From NCBI GenBank assembly GCA_013398275.1, contig VZSE01014929.1:1029295-1093294 (forward strand): a DNA stretch of 64,000 bases, read 5' to 3'. Below the pieces are notes generated by a model, which was not told the origin of the DNA, did no database searches, and saw only the letters and a list, made by a program, of their open reading frames with translations. This DNA is from Promerops cafer (taxonomy: Eukaryota; Chordata; Aves; Passeriformes; Nectariniidae). Position numbers and translations under genes: made by a program. Shown here in pieces: positions 11,539 to 24,355 of the stretch; within the stretch, counting starts at the first letter, position 1; the number at the start of each line of letters is the position of its first letter.

Positions 11539-14500
11539 GTAAGGACCTGCCCCTTCCCTCGGCTCCAGTGGCCCACTCTGCCGGCCTGGCGGGGAAAGGC
11601 CGGGCCTCTCCCGGGGCGCGCAGCTGCCGCGCTGCCCTTGGCGGCCGCGGGCCCTCCGATCCCGGTGCAGCTCCGGAGCCGCCTCCCTGTGCGGCGTCCC
11701 CGGTGACGGACCCCCCGGGCGGTCACGGCTGGCACGGCGCGCTACCGCTGCCGCCTTATTCGGGGCTCCACCGGAGCTTCGGAGCGGCTTGCCTTAATAA
11801 ATGTTTTCACTCATTTGCTTAAAATAGCGTGCCTGGAAATCATCAGAAGCCACAAATGCTTCCTGTGGCAGCAGTGACATATCTGCGGTACCTGTTACCT
11901 AGGTTTGGGCTGTTCAGCCCTCTCGGTCACTGCATCCGATTATTGTCTTTAAACTGAAGGAAGATCCAGCGGCACTTCCTCCTGTGTCGGCTCTGCAGGC
12001 ACTGGTGCTCACCTGGGGTTGGTTCATGGGCGGTGGAAGGAGCAAGCACTGCAGATGTCCTGTTGGTGCAAGCAAACGAAGAATGTATTTGTAGAACTGG
12101 ACCTAGACATCTTCCCTTTCCAGAGTCCTGAAAAATCACACAGCTCTTCCAAGTAATTCAATTGCTGAAGTAAATGATTAAAAATAAACTTTCAGTAGTC
12201 TTTTCAGTGTCGTTTTGATTGCAGTCTGTTGGTTGTGTATGTCACTCTGTGGTTATGCTCCCAACACATAGGTGAAGGTTTTTAACTAGCAAAGTAGAAG
12301 AAATAGATTCTTTTAAAAGGTATATGTTTCTAAAATCTTGACACTTAATGAAGTGTTTCAGGAATTACTAAATTACTTTTAAGTAGGTTACTTTACAAAC
12401 TTTGTAACTCCCCTTTAAACCTCACTTAAACTAATGAATGAAAAACGTTTGACAGTTTTGAGGTTATCTCTTTCTGCTCTACTGTCCCTTTTCCACTAAT
12501 GCTTTTTTTTTGGTAGTTGCAGTTCTGATGTTGCGATAAGTAATAGCTCAGGTGCAGCAGACACGTTGGTCTCATGCTAGTACAGTTGAATACAGGGGAC
12601 CTGTTTATGTGTTTAGTACCTTTTGTGATACCACAATTGAAAGCAGTAGCTTTCAAGGATTTTTGAACTTTCTGTGCATGGTAAGTGTCAGTTCTTTCTG
12701 TAAGAGCTTTGAAATCCACTGTCATGGTCAATTTCCAAATGATCGTGTTTGATGTAGGGCAGATGTGGGGATCTTGTTTCTTGGTGGTGAGCATAGGTGT
12801 GAAAAGCAACCCAACACTGGCCCTTAAAGTTCAAAAATATGTTTTGTCTTTGTCTGAAGACTTGAGCAAGAAACTGTAACTAAGTCTAAGGAGAAATCGT
12901 GACTCTCTGAAGAAACTTCCATAGAACAGAATTTCACCCACAGCATTTAAGCTCTTAGTCAGTAGTGACTGTGCTTGAAAGTACTCTTGACTCTTAAGAA
13001 ATGTTTATGGGATGAAGGTCTAAGCCTTAAGCCTTCTTAATTGCTAAGCTCCATTGCTTAGTTATATGTCACGGCTTCTCCATCTTTAATGCGTTTACTA
13101 AGTTTGCAATTCTTTTCTTTAGTTTTGATTAGTCTGACAGTTGGGTTTTGTGTAGTGATTTCATCATCTGTCCTGAGTGAAATGCCATCCTAGTGAAAGA
13201 ATTCTGCCAGCTCTGAGAGCTGTCCAACACCACAGCTTGGTTAGCAAGTGGGCTGTCTTCCTTTTCTTACTGAATATACCTTGGTTACTTGGTCAGTTGC
13301 TCTTTGCAGCTGGTGCAGACCATGATGGTTTGTTTCTTCTGTATGTTTATTATAGAGATTGTTAAATTGTCTAGGAAGAAGATAAAGAGCTGAGGGCAGA
13401 TTTTGGAGGAGCATCTTAGTTGTATTGTGTATGTTTGGGTATTAGCCAGTTGGACAGAGACTATGTAGTCTTGTGTTCTGCAGCTGGCAGGCACTGACAA
13501 AGGTGCTTCATGGAGAGGGTTCATATGACCTTACTTAAAAATATATTTTTGATGGATATGGAGAAATCTCTCCTGGGGACTGCTGGGGGGAGGGAGGTGG
13601 GTGAAGAGGGGGTTAATGAATTATGATGGCTGAGAAAAGATTTTCGGGTGAATGAAGATTCATCAGCTGAGGGAGCTGTTCATCAAGGAAGACAGTAACA
13701 TGCTAGAGAACAAAAATGGCCTTACAAGTAGTTTTGTTGGAGTAGAGGGGACCCGTTCAGTTAATAGTTAAATAGTACTTTTGCTGGTTTAACAGTACTT
13801 TTGCTGATGCAGGAGCTCTGTTTGAACTGTTGAATGACTCTATGCTCTGGTGCAGAGAAGCATTGATTACTAGACAAGGATCATGACAGAAGACCTGCTG
13901 CTCAGAAGTCCAGCACCTTACTTAAATAAGGGATCAAGTGTACACTTGATATTCTTTTCAGATGAAAAGTACTTACTATATGGTTTTCTCTGTAATGTAT
14001 TAGCAAACATTTAATGAGGTATAGGTACAGATAAGAAAAATGATGTATAAGAAGACTCTTGAGTGTTACAAGATAGCGTCTCTGGTTTTGATCAGCAGAC
14101 CTTTACAGAGGCAAGAAAAAGGAAGTGGGATGTTTTCAGTGTAAAGCTGGCCAAATTTAGAGTTTTTTAATCTTCTTAAATTATTATTTTGGCAGAGTGC
14201 ACTTCTCCAAATCATTGCATAACCTTTAAAAGTCAGTGACCCTGGGGCAATTTAAATTCTATTGACAAAACTTCTAGGAGCAGAGGGATTCTACCCATGT
14301 ACAGCTGGCCTCTCTAACTTCTATATTTCTTCATCTAGTTCCCTCCTAGGATCTAGTTTCAGTAGAGGTTTTATAAATTACATAGAGAAGTCGACACAAA
14401 ACACAGAAGCTCACTCTGATCCTTTTTTTCAAAGTAGGAGGAGAAAAGGGATGATGTCTTCTGTTATGCTTGTACCAGAACCTCAGATGCTAAATCAGTG

Positions 14501-17500
14501 GGAAAATCTTTCATTTAGTGGCTCATATGGAATTGTCATCATTCATTGTCATCATTCCTTCTCCTTGTCAAGTGACTTCATGTGTATTTTATAAAGCTCC
14601 AAGCAAAACCAGCAACTTCAGTAGTTGAGCTTACTTGGGGAATCTTCCCCATGATCCTGTTAAATCTCACATATTGGAAAAGAGGTGAAGTTTCACTGAT
14701 CCAGAGAGATCAAGAATATTAATATGAACTGCACTCTGATTAGGAAGCTCTTATGGGACAGGACTGTGTGGACTCTTACCCTTGTGCCGCTTGGTGAATA
14801 TGGTTCAAAATAAATTTTATAAAGCCAAGAATTAAGTAATATAGTTGAAGTTATATTTTTGGAGTTACTTGTTTCTCAGTCATGTTCTTGGCCAGTTAGA
14901 GTACAAGCACATTGGATTTTTTCCAGGTCTGCTGTCTGTGGTTCTACCCAGCTATTAGTCCCTTTTTGTTTGAATACAAAGAGATGTCCTCAGTTCTGCA
15001 TATTATAGTGTTTGTGCAGTCAAGTATTTGCAGTGAAATCAGGGCAGCACTGGAGCTGGAATTCTTTCTTGAAACTGTAAGACTCGTTACTTTGGGAGAT
15101 AGTGTAAAATGAAATGTAAGCATCTGAAATTATCTGAACTTGTCATCGTTCAGGTTAAAAAGAAAACTGAAAAGCTTGAAAAGACAAGTTTTAGGTCATT
15201 GACAGGCCAGATACTCTAAAGACAGGATTGCGATCTGTGCGTTTCTAAAGTTACTCTTCTAACAGTTGCATTTTGTTCAAGAAGAGGCATTCAAGAGATT
15301 TATAACTCTTGCTGATTTTTTAAATTAAATTGTTTTTAAGGTAAAATTCTTGTGAAATTGCAGATTAGGTAAAGTTTTTCTATTGTAGGCTGACTTTTCA
15401 AAGCAAAAAAATCTGTATTTTATCTGTATTGACTGTAAGCCCCAAATTTGCGGAGAGTGTCGTAATTGGTTCTCCTCATCAACTGAGTTTTCATAGGCAT
15501 GAGGATCTGCAAGCACATATTCCCTGAAGAGAATAATGAAGAATCTTCTGGGAAAAGCCAAATTTCTTTGGAGTCAGTATAGCTGTAGCTGGTTTTGCTC
15601 ACAATTAGCTTGATTTACAGATTAATCTGGTTCTGTTACCAGGGAAGGAGAATTAGTTGCACATGGTATCCGTGATTATTTTAAAAGTAGACTCTGTTGC
15701 TCCTACTTCTGATGTTCTGCCCTCTCTTAGAAGTTGAGTGTGGACTGGGCATTTTTCCAGCCGTGTGATTGCAGCAGGTTACTGTGGATTTTATGGTTGA
15801 AGTAAAATAGGCTCAATACCACACGGACAGTTTCAGCAAATGCTTATACAATTGATGGGATTAGCGTACGTGATGTGGGTTTGCAGAATATCAGTCCTTA
15901 GATGTTTGAATTACACAGTTATTTCAAAACTGAGTTTGTGCTATATATCAGATGCTAAAAAGTGCCAACATAAGCAAGCTGGACATCACATTCTGTGAAA
16001 TCACCTGTGGAGGTTCATCTAATGGGAAAACATGGACGTTCTTGTCTTTTAAAACATCCCCTTTTTGGCAAATCCCCACTGTCTTGAGTAATTAAAAATC
16101 ATTAAAAATATGTGATGCATCTAAATGTAGTTGGTTCCAATTTAATTGAAATCAAATCTATTAGATCTGTGAACTAATTTTATCAGTCCTCTAAACCAAT
16201 TTTCCTGGTTTTGAGTACCTGGAGATCTGAAGATGTTTCTGTTAATCAAATTATTTAATTTTGAAGTGTCTTATATAACACCGGGCTGTGAAAAGTTAAA
16301 CCAAAATAAAGTCAGAAAACTGACTCTGGATTTGGACTACTTCTCTAACAGGTCCCAGTTCCCATGGATTTGAATATGTTTTAGCACATAACAGACAGTG
16401 ATCTCTGTTTTGTGAACTGAGACAAAAAAAAAATCACCAGAGAGAGACAAAAGGAGAAATAATAGAATACAATGACAGAAAACTTACTGGTCAGCAAGTT
16501 GTCTTGTATCACAGCCTAACTTGCCATGCCTTTCTGGGGGTACTGCAAAATGACAATTTTTAAGGCAGGCCTTATATAGAAGAATGTGTTCATTTCATGG
16601 ATATTTACCTTGTGAAGATCTGCCTCAGAGGCACAATAATAGTGTATGTTGGCAATAGGCACGTCAGTGCAGTCTAATTACCAGCTGAAGTCTTAATATT
16701 AAGATGTGATGACAGTCATGAAAAGTCACCAAAGCAAAGCAGTCTTATGTGACATTGTATAGAAAAAGCAGGCAGATTGCAGAGAAGGAGTGAAAGTAGC
16801 ATGGGCAAAATGTCCTTCTCAATTCCCAACATGAAGATCAAGGCAAAATTATGTCTGTTGAGGCAGAGTTCTCAGTTGTGATAGATGAATCAGTGAGATG
16901 GGTCAGATCATGGATGGGTCTTTTAGGTTGTTGTGAGTGACAGGCATCACTGATGGTGTCAGCACTGATAGCAGAAAAAGAAAGTTTCCTGAAGATGTTC
17001 GATTTAAGGTGATGGTTAGATGTCCGTGAGATAGTGTGAGAAGAGAAGAGATCAGGATAAAAGTGAGGAGTCTACAAGAATGAGCCTAGATATGGTAGTC
17101 AGAGTTATTCTTCTGATAAGGTTACTTGGAATTCACAGAAACAAAGAAAATGAACGTTTGGAAGCAAGGCTTCCAAAAGCCTTAAATCTTTAAAGCTAGC
17201 TTAGGTTGCTTATTGGTGTTCTAAGGTTGCTAGAAGGATGGAGGTTCCACAATTTCTCTGCATTGCCTGTTACAGCACACAACCTTTTTTCCACATCAGG
17301 GATGCTTTCTTTATTTCCAGCCAGAATTTCCCTTCCTGCAGCTTTTGGCCATTGCCCCATGTCGTATTGTAGTGCACATCTGTGAAGAGTTCAGCTTCAT
17401 TTGCTCTGTAACTCCTCTTTTCCTCCCACTCCACAGGTAGTAGTAGAAGGCCACGGCCTTTGCTTCTCCCAAGCTCAGCAAAGACAGTTCTCTTAGCCTC

Positions 17501-19759
17501 TGCTCATAGGCCATGTTCTTCTGCTCCTTGGTCATATTACTTGATGTTTGCTGGGCTGTCTGCAGTTTGATCGCATCTCCTGTGTATTTGCTGTGTAGAA
17601 CAATGACTGGTTTCTTTGACCTCCTGGGTCTGCTCTTGCTAATGCAGTGCAGAATGTCATTAACCTTTTGCTGCAAGGATGCACTTCTGACTCATGGTCA
17701 ACTTCCAGTTGATGAGAATCCACAGGTTCTGCAGAGCTGCCAGCTGTGTAGCCAGTCAGCAGTCTGCAACGACATCCTCTGCCCCAAGTACAGGACATAT
17801 TTGTTTTTGTTGAACTGCTTGAGGCCTACTTCTCCAGTCTTTCTGAATGGTAGCCTTGCCCTGCCATTTTTCAGACATTGCCCCCAGTTTGGTGTCACAC
17901 ATGATGTTGCTGAGGGTGCTTATATTTAATCATCAGTCATTGATGAAACTTTTAAACAGCTTCGGTATTGACCCATGAGGAACATCATGTGTAACTAGAC
18001 TGTTGCTAGTCTTTGAACTACTGATCATTGTTATTGGAGCCCAACACTCCAGACAATATTTCTTCCTTCAGGCAGTTTTGCAGTCCAGTCCATACTTTCC
18101 TTATTTGACTACTGGGATTCAAGAGGAGGCTGTTCTGAAAGCTTTACTGAAGTCAAGGTAAATAAGATCTACTGGTATTAAGGGCTAGAGAAAGAAAGAT
18201 GCTTAAAACCAGGGCTCGAAGCTCCTCAGGAAGTGGGAAGCTTTGGGCTAACTAAAGGAGCAATTTTAGATTAGTGCAAGTGAGGGACTGGGGAAGATTG
18301 ACTCATAGAAACAATGAGAAGACTCCAAGATGATTGTTATGGCTGATGATGCTGGTTTAGGCTCTTTGTTCATTTGTTCCCTGGTTTTGACATGTAGCAC
18401 TTCTTTAAAAAGCAATGGGCTCTTTTCCTGACTTATCTCAGTTTTCACTAAGCATTTTCCCAGTGCAGATTTATTTTAAATTGTGCTACTTCTCTAGCTA
18501 TGTAATTGCTGCAGGCATCTGTGGAAACTGTCTCAGACCAAAGTTCTCTCAACAAACCTGATTTATTAAATGTGGCACTTCCAAAACAGTGCTGCAGATG
18601 AAAGAGCATGACCATTGCTGGCTAAGAAGGAGCTTAAAGTCAGAAAGACTTTAAAATGATTAATCAAGTGTTATTGGCCTACAGAGGATTCTTTGCTAAG
18701 CATTGAGACCTCTTAGAGTCTCGATCCAGCTTAGGCACATTTTCTGTATGAGCACTTTAGAGCTACGGTATTTCTGTAGTTAGCCTTGTTTCTGTCTGCT
18801 TAATTGACACATACTTTAGTGTTTATTCTGCATAACTTTTTCCTTTGTCGTAAAGGAGAAAGTATTTTATGTAATTGGCAAAGAAATCTAGTCACCGTCA
18901 AATTGTGCTGCCTTTGGATTAGGAGTATTTAGAGTAATGAGATAGTGATTGCAGTATATGAATGCCTGCAATGCTGCTCCTGTCCAGAATTTGATGCTCA
19001 CTAACTACTGGGAAAAGGTAACTGACTGAAATGGTAGTGTTTTCCATAGGTTATAGGCTAGGCTTTATAGTTCTGTCTTGGTAGTATGGTAAATGGAATA
19101 CAGAGGTTATTCCTGCAAAGGCTTCATAATTTTTTTTTAATACTATATTTTGTTGTAGTTTTCAGTATTTAAACTGTACTTGCATGGCTTAAAGGATTTG
19201 CCATGATTTACTGTGGAGACTTTCATCTTCAGGTTAGTGGCTTGTATCTGATTGCAGGATCAGAAGAATCTGTGAGGGGCTGCATGAAGTAAAGTGGCAG
19301 CCTCTGTCTGTTTCTAGAGAGCACATGCTATATCCTATGGCTGCAAGCAACGTTGCAACTGAAGAGTCTGTAAAATATATATGAAATTGGGCTTCACATA
19401 TCCAGTTTAGAATTTAGGCACATAACAAAACACAGACAATCCTGCATATTTTGAGTCTACATTTGAGCTCTTCTTGGACCTTAGTTTTAAGTACTGTATT
19501 TTTTTGAAACACCCACATTTTCCTAATTACAGTAATTTTCTTTGATATGTAGAAAAATCATTGTGGGATGGTATTTGTGGCCCAATGTGCACTATAATTT
19601 AGGGTTTAGATTATGTAAAATAGGATTCATATTTGCACTGTTTTTAAGCATAAAGCTGTTAAAATAATTGAAAACAGATTACATGGTAGCTTTTATTATG
19701 TTATTGTTATACGTTAGTCTCAAATACAAATATATTGATGTTTATTGTTTTGAAATCAG
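11539..19759 (+). other. HIBADH: HIBADH intron 1
   Basis: An 8.2-kb intron with a GTAAGG donor and an AG acceptor (tgttttgaaatcag). The first 250 bases are still within the CpG island. The only clear repeat is the antisense CR1 copy at 17225-18175. Small direct duplications occur (agtacttttgctg twice near 13775-13806; a 13-mer twice at 14532-14557). I see no additional exon or RNA gene; the remaining open frames are short and unlike any protein I know. Confidence 0.85.
17225..18175 (-). mobile_element. CR1 LINE 3' region, antisense, about 950 bp
   Basis: Read on the + strand, the segment follows the familiar antisense CR1 order: gatggaggttccac, then ccattgccccatgtcgtatt, ctctgctcataggcca, acttctgactcatggtcaac, tttttgttgaactgcttgag, ccagtttggtgtcacacatg, ttgctgagggtgcttat, cattgatgaaacttttaaac, and ctgaagtcaaggtaaataag. 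This spans the end of the reverse-transcriptase-encoding ORF and the 3' UTR. Divergence and indels are heavy, so the copy is old and codes for nothing. The open frames inside it (for example 17513-17929 and 17311-17676) are remnants or by-products. Confidence 0.85.
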
Positions 19760-19920
19760 TGTGTTCTAGGACTATGGCTTCCAAAACCCCAGTTGGATTC
19801 ATTGGGCTGGGTAACATGGGAAATCCAATGGCAAAAAACCTGGTAAAACATGGATATCCAATTATTGTGTATGATGTCTTCCCAGAAGCTTGCAAAGAAT
19901 TTCAAGACTTGGGTGCTCAG
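19760..19920 (+). CDS. HIBADH: HIBADH coding exon 2 (NAD-binding loop)
   Basis: This 161-base exon completes codon 22 and runs through codon 75, ending in phase 0 before a GTATAG donor. That donor is the weakest of the four visible here. It holds the end of the presequence (CSRTM) and the start of the mature Rossmann domain. The residues FIGLGNMGNPMAKNL carry the GxGxxG dinucleotide-binding loop (G37, G39, G42), which is the family signature of 3-hydroxyisobutyrate/beta-hydroxyacid dehydrogenases. The following HGYPIIVYD and VFPEACKEFQDLGAQ continue the beta-alpha-beta fold. An in-frame ATG at 19774-19776, in a good initiation context (A at -3, G at +4), sits exactly at the presequence/mature boundary, where the human protein has Val. 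A match this close across 50 residues makes the assignment secure. Confidence 0.97.
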
Positions 19921-22900
19921 GTATAGTAATAATCTTTCTTTATTCCAGCAATAACTGTGTATGTTGAATGATTCCTGCATGCAATGCAACTAAATCATGT
20001 GGGGTTTTTCTCTTGGTTAAGATCACAATCAGAACTGAAACAGCACAATGAATACAATCTGAATCTGTGAGGTTTCAGTTAGAGCAAAGGTATGACTCTA
20101 TCCTAGGTAATTTTCCTGCTGTTAGCTAGAATTGCTGCCTTGTCAGACTTTTCTAGCTGTCTTTTTTTCCCCCACTTTTTATGAGAGTAGGTTGATGGCC
20201 TGTTCTATCACCTCCTGCTTTCTCCTGCTTCCTTCTCCCCCAGGTCTAGATGGCCAGTGGGCTGCTTTTCATCTGGTTCCTACTTTGACCTTTTCAGGTT
20301 AAATGACCCTAGTTAAAAATTCCTGCTGGCATAGCTGTAAGGGTTATAGGGACATATGAGCTTTCCTGCTGCTTCAAGGTGTAGTCCTCAGGGGCAGGGG
20401 AAAAATCTAATTATTTAAGTGCTTATTCTCTTGGAGGTGAGGAAGGATATGGTGAGAGAAGAGGAAGGAATGAAAAGGAAAAAGGAGGGAAGGAAATTGA
20501 TTACATTAGAGAACTTTACCTTCCTGCAATATACCGTGCAAAATCTTGGCCCAGTTCCAGTCAGTCCTGTTGCTTTTCTTAATCTGTTAATACCCTCAGA
20601 ACCCCATTCTCTCATTTGGTGGTTGTGTCATTTCTATGTGTCTGTAACACATTTGAATGGTTTTGACATACTTCAAAACTGTCACAATTTAGACAGTTGT
20701 GGACAGATGGATACATGCTTAAAACACAGAAAAAAGGAGTGCAGTGCAAAAATAAACCTCTCATGTAGCAATGCAGAGGATAGAAGGGAATTTTCCAGCA
20801 GTGGTAAGGAAATTGTAGGTACATCTAGATAGAGGAACTGTGTGCCTTGAAAGTCTAAACTGTTAAAGCTAATTGCAGCTGTTTTAAATAATGAGGTAAC
20901 ATCAAGATTCCTAAAAGATAAAATGATACCACACACCTGTTAGTAATTAATTGCAGCTCCCCTTGAATAATTACAGAATCTTGGCCTTAAGTGGGAAAGT
21001 AAGCTTTCCACCTCTTTTCCTAGCTCCTGTTCCTATTTTGTTAAAGCAGCCAAGACCCTCAGGCATGAACCAGACCTGTCTTGAGTAAGACTGGGCAAAT
21101 GGAAGAGACTGTTTTGAACTACTGGTTGTATTTTTAATTCATGTTCTGCAGTGAGATCTCTTTTCTGTGGCTGCCCATTTTGATAGCTTTTTGCCTTTGT
21201 AATAGAATCCTTGGCATTCACTGCAAGACTTAACATGTGATAATAAAGGTGAACTGTATTGCCTTTAAAAATAAAGTCCAAAGTATGTTTTAAGATCATA
21301 AATCACTAAGAGAATACATGGGTAGGCTTAAATAGAAATAAAACACACTTAAAGAAAATATGTGAACATAACTTCCTTTTCTTGATCTATAGGTGTAAAT
21401 CCTACTCCAACACTTTTTTCAGGAGTTGAAAACTTGTGGGTCCATGGGGCCTTGTAGAAACTGCTGTAGAAGGAACATTGGGCTCTAAGGGCTGCTTTCT
21501 CTTTGGTCTGGCTGTAAGGGTAAAACCATCAGGAGTGTTACAGGGGTGAAATGACCCCAAGAGACAGTAAACCTAGTCAAATGTCCATTGTTTAAGGCCA
21601 GTGCTGCTACCAAGGTACATGGTGGATGCGGGATGTTTGGCCATAAATGTGTACAATCTGTGACTCCACTTTCTTTAGCCACAGAAGTAAACAGCTGGGA
21701 CATGGTACATGTCAGAAAGTGGCCACCCGCCTGCTAATGGTGAATAGTAAGTGGAAAACTGGCAGAGCCTGAGCATATGGATCCACTTGGGGTGAAACTC
21801 GGAGAAAGCTGGAAGGCTCACACAGTGGAGTAGCTGTGTGTCACACTTCAGTTTACAGGTCTTTGCATCTAAATCCTATCTCAGATTTAGAACGTTGAGA
21901 AAGTTACTGGAGTCACCTGATGCGTAAAGCATCATAAAAATAGAGCTTTCTTTAGTGTACAGTAAGAACAAGGCAAACAATAAATAATTGACTTACTGAA
22001 AATATAAGTAAAACAAAATAGGGAAGCAGTTTGGAACAAGTACAAGCAGATGCACTTATTGAAGGGCAGTACCAACAACCAGCAGTATGCAGAAAAGTCT
22101 CTGTTTTCAAGTTTGCTTGAACTAAACAAGTATCAGAACATGTACAGGCCTTGGTGGGCTGCGACTCTGAGCTAGTATAGTCTATGTCGGTAATCAACAA
22201 TTAGTATTTGGTCTGTTTTTTAAAGTTATACACATACTCTTAATGATTTCAAATGCTTAATGTTTTATGATAGTTTTCAAATCATTCAGCTTTGTTTCTG
22301 AGACAGAAAGTCCCAAGTAAAATAAAGGTTTTATATGCTGCTTATTGAACCAGGTAGGTAGATTTTTTCAGGCAATATTTTTCATATTTGTTAACAGTAC
22401 CAAAAGGCCAAGAGTGTCGATTCCCGCTTTTAATTCCCACTTTGTTTTGCTACTTACTTCAAGGTAGCAGAAAGTTTTCCCTTTGTATGGTTGTAGAAGT
22501 ACTGTCCCAGTCTGTGTACATTTTTAATCTCATTTTCTTCATGTAAAAGGCATCTTAGTATTTTGAAAGACATGGATGGAATAAATGAGTTTCTGTTAAG
22601 ATTACTACTGTACTATGTCTTCTTTGTACCTGTGTTTCTTAAGAATTGTTTAAAACTATAATCAAAACCCAGCTCTCTTCTATCTATGTAACCAAGTAGA
22701 AATTTGAGGCTGATGTACTATTTCAGTTGTGTTCCCAATATAGTATGTTTTTAAGCTTCTGGCTGAAAAATGCAAATAGGCCACTGAGTCTTCAGCTGAT
22801 ACCCTCCAAACCTCTAAGAATTCTGGAGATCATAGTTTCAAATAAGAAGATGTATATAGATTCAGGTTCCAATTTCACACTTCCTCTCTCCACCTCTGGT

Positions 22901-24245
22901 AACACACATTGAGACTGAACCAAACCAGAGATACTCAAGACACTAAAGACACTAAAGACACTAAAGACAAAGGTGTCATACTTCTTTTTAAAGAGATAGG
23001 CACTCTCGTCTCCAGGGAGGCAAGTCATAAAATCAACTAATCGGATATAGAAGGTTGGCTGCTTATAATTGCCTCGTTTATTCCTGCTAACCTTTGTTCT
23101 TTAGACTAGAGCATATTTCCTTTTGTAACTGTGTGGTATGCCAGATGATTTGTGCAGTATTAACTTATTCTTTCAAAACAAAATCTGCGTGTTTCTCAGT
23201 CCCATCTATGCCAGTTTCTTTCCATTCTTTTCCCTAAGAGCCTTGTTCAGTGACTATATAAAGTCTTCCCTTCTTTTATTCAGAAGTCAAATAAAAATCA
23301 AAAGTTTTTTATGCTGTATCCCAGAAGTCCTTCAAGGTGTAATTCAGCATTTATTACAAATGACTGAAATTAGATTTGGTCATTGTGGGCTAAAGATAAA
23401 AGAATAAGCTGTATGTTTGTTGCTATTTTCCCTGGGCTATGAATGTGTTAACAATGCAATTTTAAAGAAATGAATTAATTCAGACCAGTACTGGGCAGAA
23501 ATCTTAGTGGTAAATGCCTTCCAAGTGAAACTCACAACTTAGTTGTCAATTTCATTTGGTGTGTGTGTGTCTTAAATACTATGCTGCCTGCCTCTGAAAG
23601 TGACTTCAGAAAGGTCACATATACCTTTCAAGTTAGGTATGGTTATTTAACAACTAATACCTAATAGTATATTTTGAAAATTGTTCAGATCTTTTTTGTG
23701 AAGGATGCTAGAGCTGATAATTTTCCATTTTAAAAATGCCTATTGTAATATTGTGAGAAATTAGTTTATCTGATCTCTTTTAAGGTGAGGCTCAGAGGTG
23801 CATCAAGTAATTTTTTTCTTTTTTCCTCAGTCTTCATCTCTTTCAATGCCATATATAAGACAAGGAAAAAAGTGAGATTTTTGTGATCCTTTCATGTTGT
23901 CCCTCCTTAGAAACATTGTAGAGCAATATTTTGTATAGATGCAGGATTTGTAGTGAATTGAAGGTTCATGAATGGGTTGATGGGATAAAAGCAAATTCCC
24001 TTTGGCAGACATTGTGGAGGAACTTCTATGATAGGAGATTATTTTCTTTATTTTGTTTGTTTTTCTGTTACTGGATCCAAATAACCAATATTTTCATTAG
24101 GAGAGTAGTTTTTCTTGTGTTTTAATTTTTTACCTAGCTTAGTTGTGGCCAGTGAATACTAAAACCAAACTCATCAAACATGTCTTGACATCTCTTTTTC
24201 AGGAAGTGTGTAAACTTATATTGTTTGGTTTTTTGTCTTTAAAAG
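19921..24245 (+). other. HIBADH: HIBADH intron 2
   Basis: A 4.3-kb intron between a GTATAG donor and a T-rich acceptor ending in aaaag. It contains a small 9-bp tandem repeat (22939-22969) and a (TG)-rich stub near 23562. I see no recognisable mobile element, RNA gene or extra exon. Confidence 0.85.
22939..22969 (+). repeat. 9-bp tandem repeat (gacactaaa), about 3.4 copies
   Basis: The unit gacactaaa occurs three times without change and continues with gaca. It is a short, probably length-variable simple repeat. Confidence 0.9.
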
Positions 24246-24355
24246 GTAACAGAATCCCCAGCAGATGTAGCAGAAAGAGCAGACAGAATTATTACCATGC
24301 TGCCTTCTAGTCCCCATGCAAGAGAAGTTTACACAGGACCAAATGGAATTCTAAA
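24246..24355 (+). CDS. HIBADH: HIBADH coding exon 3
   Basis: This 110-base exon encodes codons 76-111 plus two bases of codon 112, between a T-rich acceptor (ttgtctttaaaag) and a GTAAGA donor. It supplies the next part of the Rossmann domain: VTESPADVAERADRIITMLP, then SSPHAREVYTGPNGILK. The first part agrees closely with mammalian VVSSPADVAEKADRIITMLP as I recall it. The second part is more divergent, with His-Ala-Arg-Glu where mammals have Asn-Ala-Ile-Glu (or similar) and Gly-Pro-Asn-Gly where they have Gly-Ala-Asn-Gly. This segment forms the surface near the nucleotide site, so the changes may be tolerated; no stop or frameshift is present. Confidence 0.96.

Larger units (their letters stand above)
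10690..11785 (+). promoter_or_regulatory. HIBADH: CpG-island promoter of HIBADH
   Basis: G+C and CpG density rise sharply here and fall again soon after exon 1, framing the first coding exon. This is the usual TATA-less housekeeping promoter type, expected for a ubiquitous mitochondrial enzyme. A CCAAT pentamer lies at 10915-10919 and a GC box (GGGCGGGGCC, Sp1/KLF type) at 10987-10996, just before the gap. The transcription start is probably inside the gap or between it and the start codon. Divergent transcription is common for such islands, but nothing here proves it. Confidence 0.8.

Noticed and set aside
10668..11822. Open frames of 160-375 codons across the CpG island on both strands
   Set aside because: They are open only because 409 undetermined bases contain no stops. 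Only the part from 11475 in the plus frame is supported as HIBADH.
17311..17929. Overlapping open frames of 88-138 codons in intron 1
   Set aside because: They fall within an antisense, heavily mutated CR1 copy and correspond to no intact reading frame of that element.
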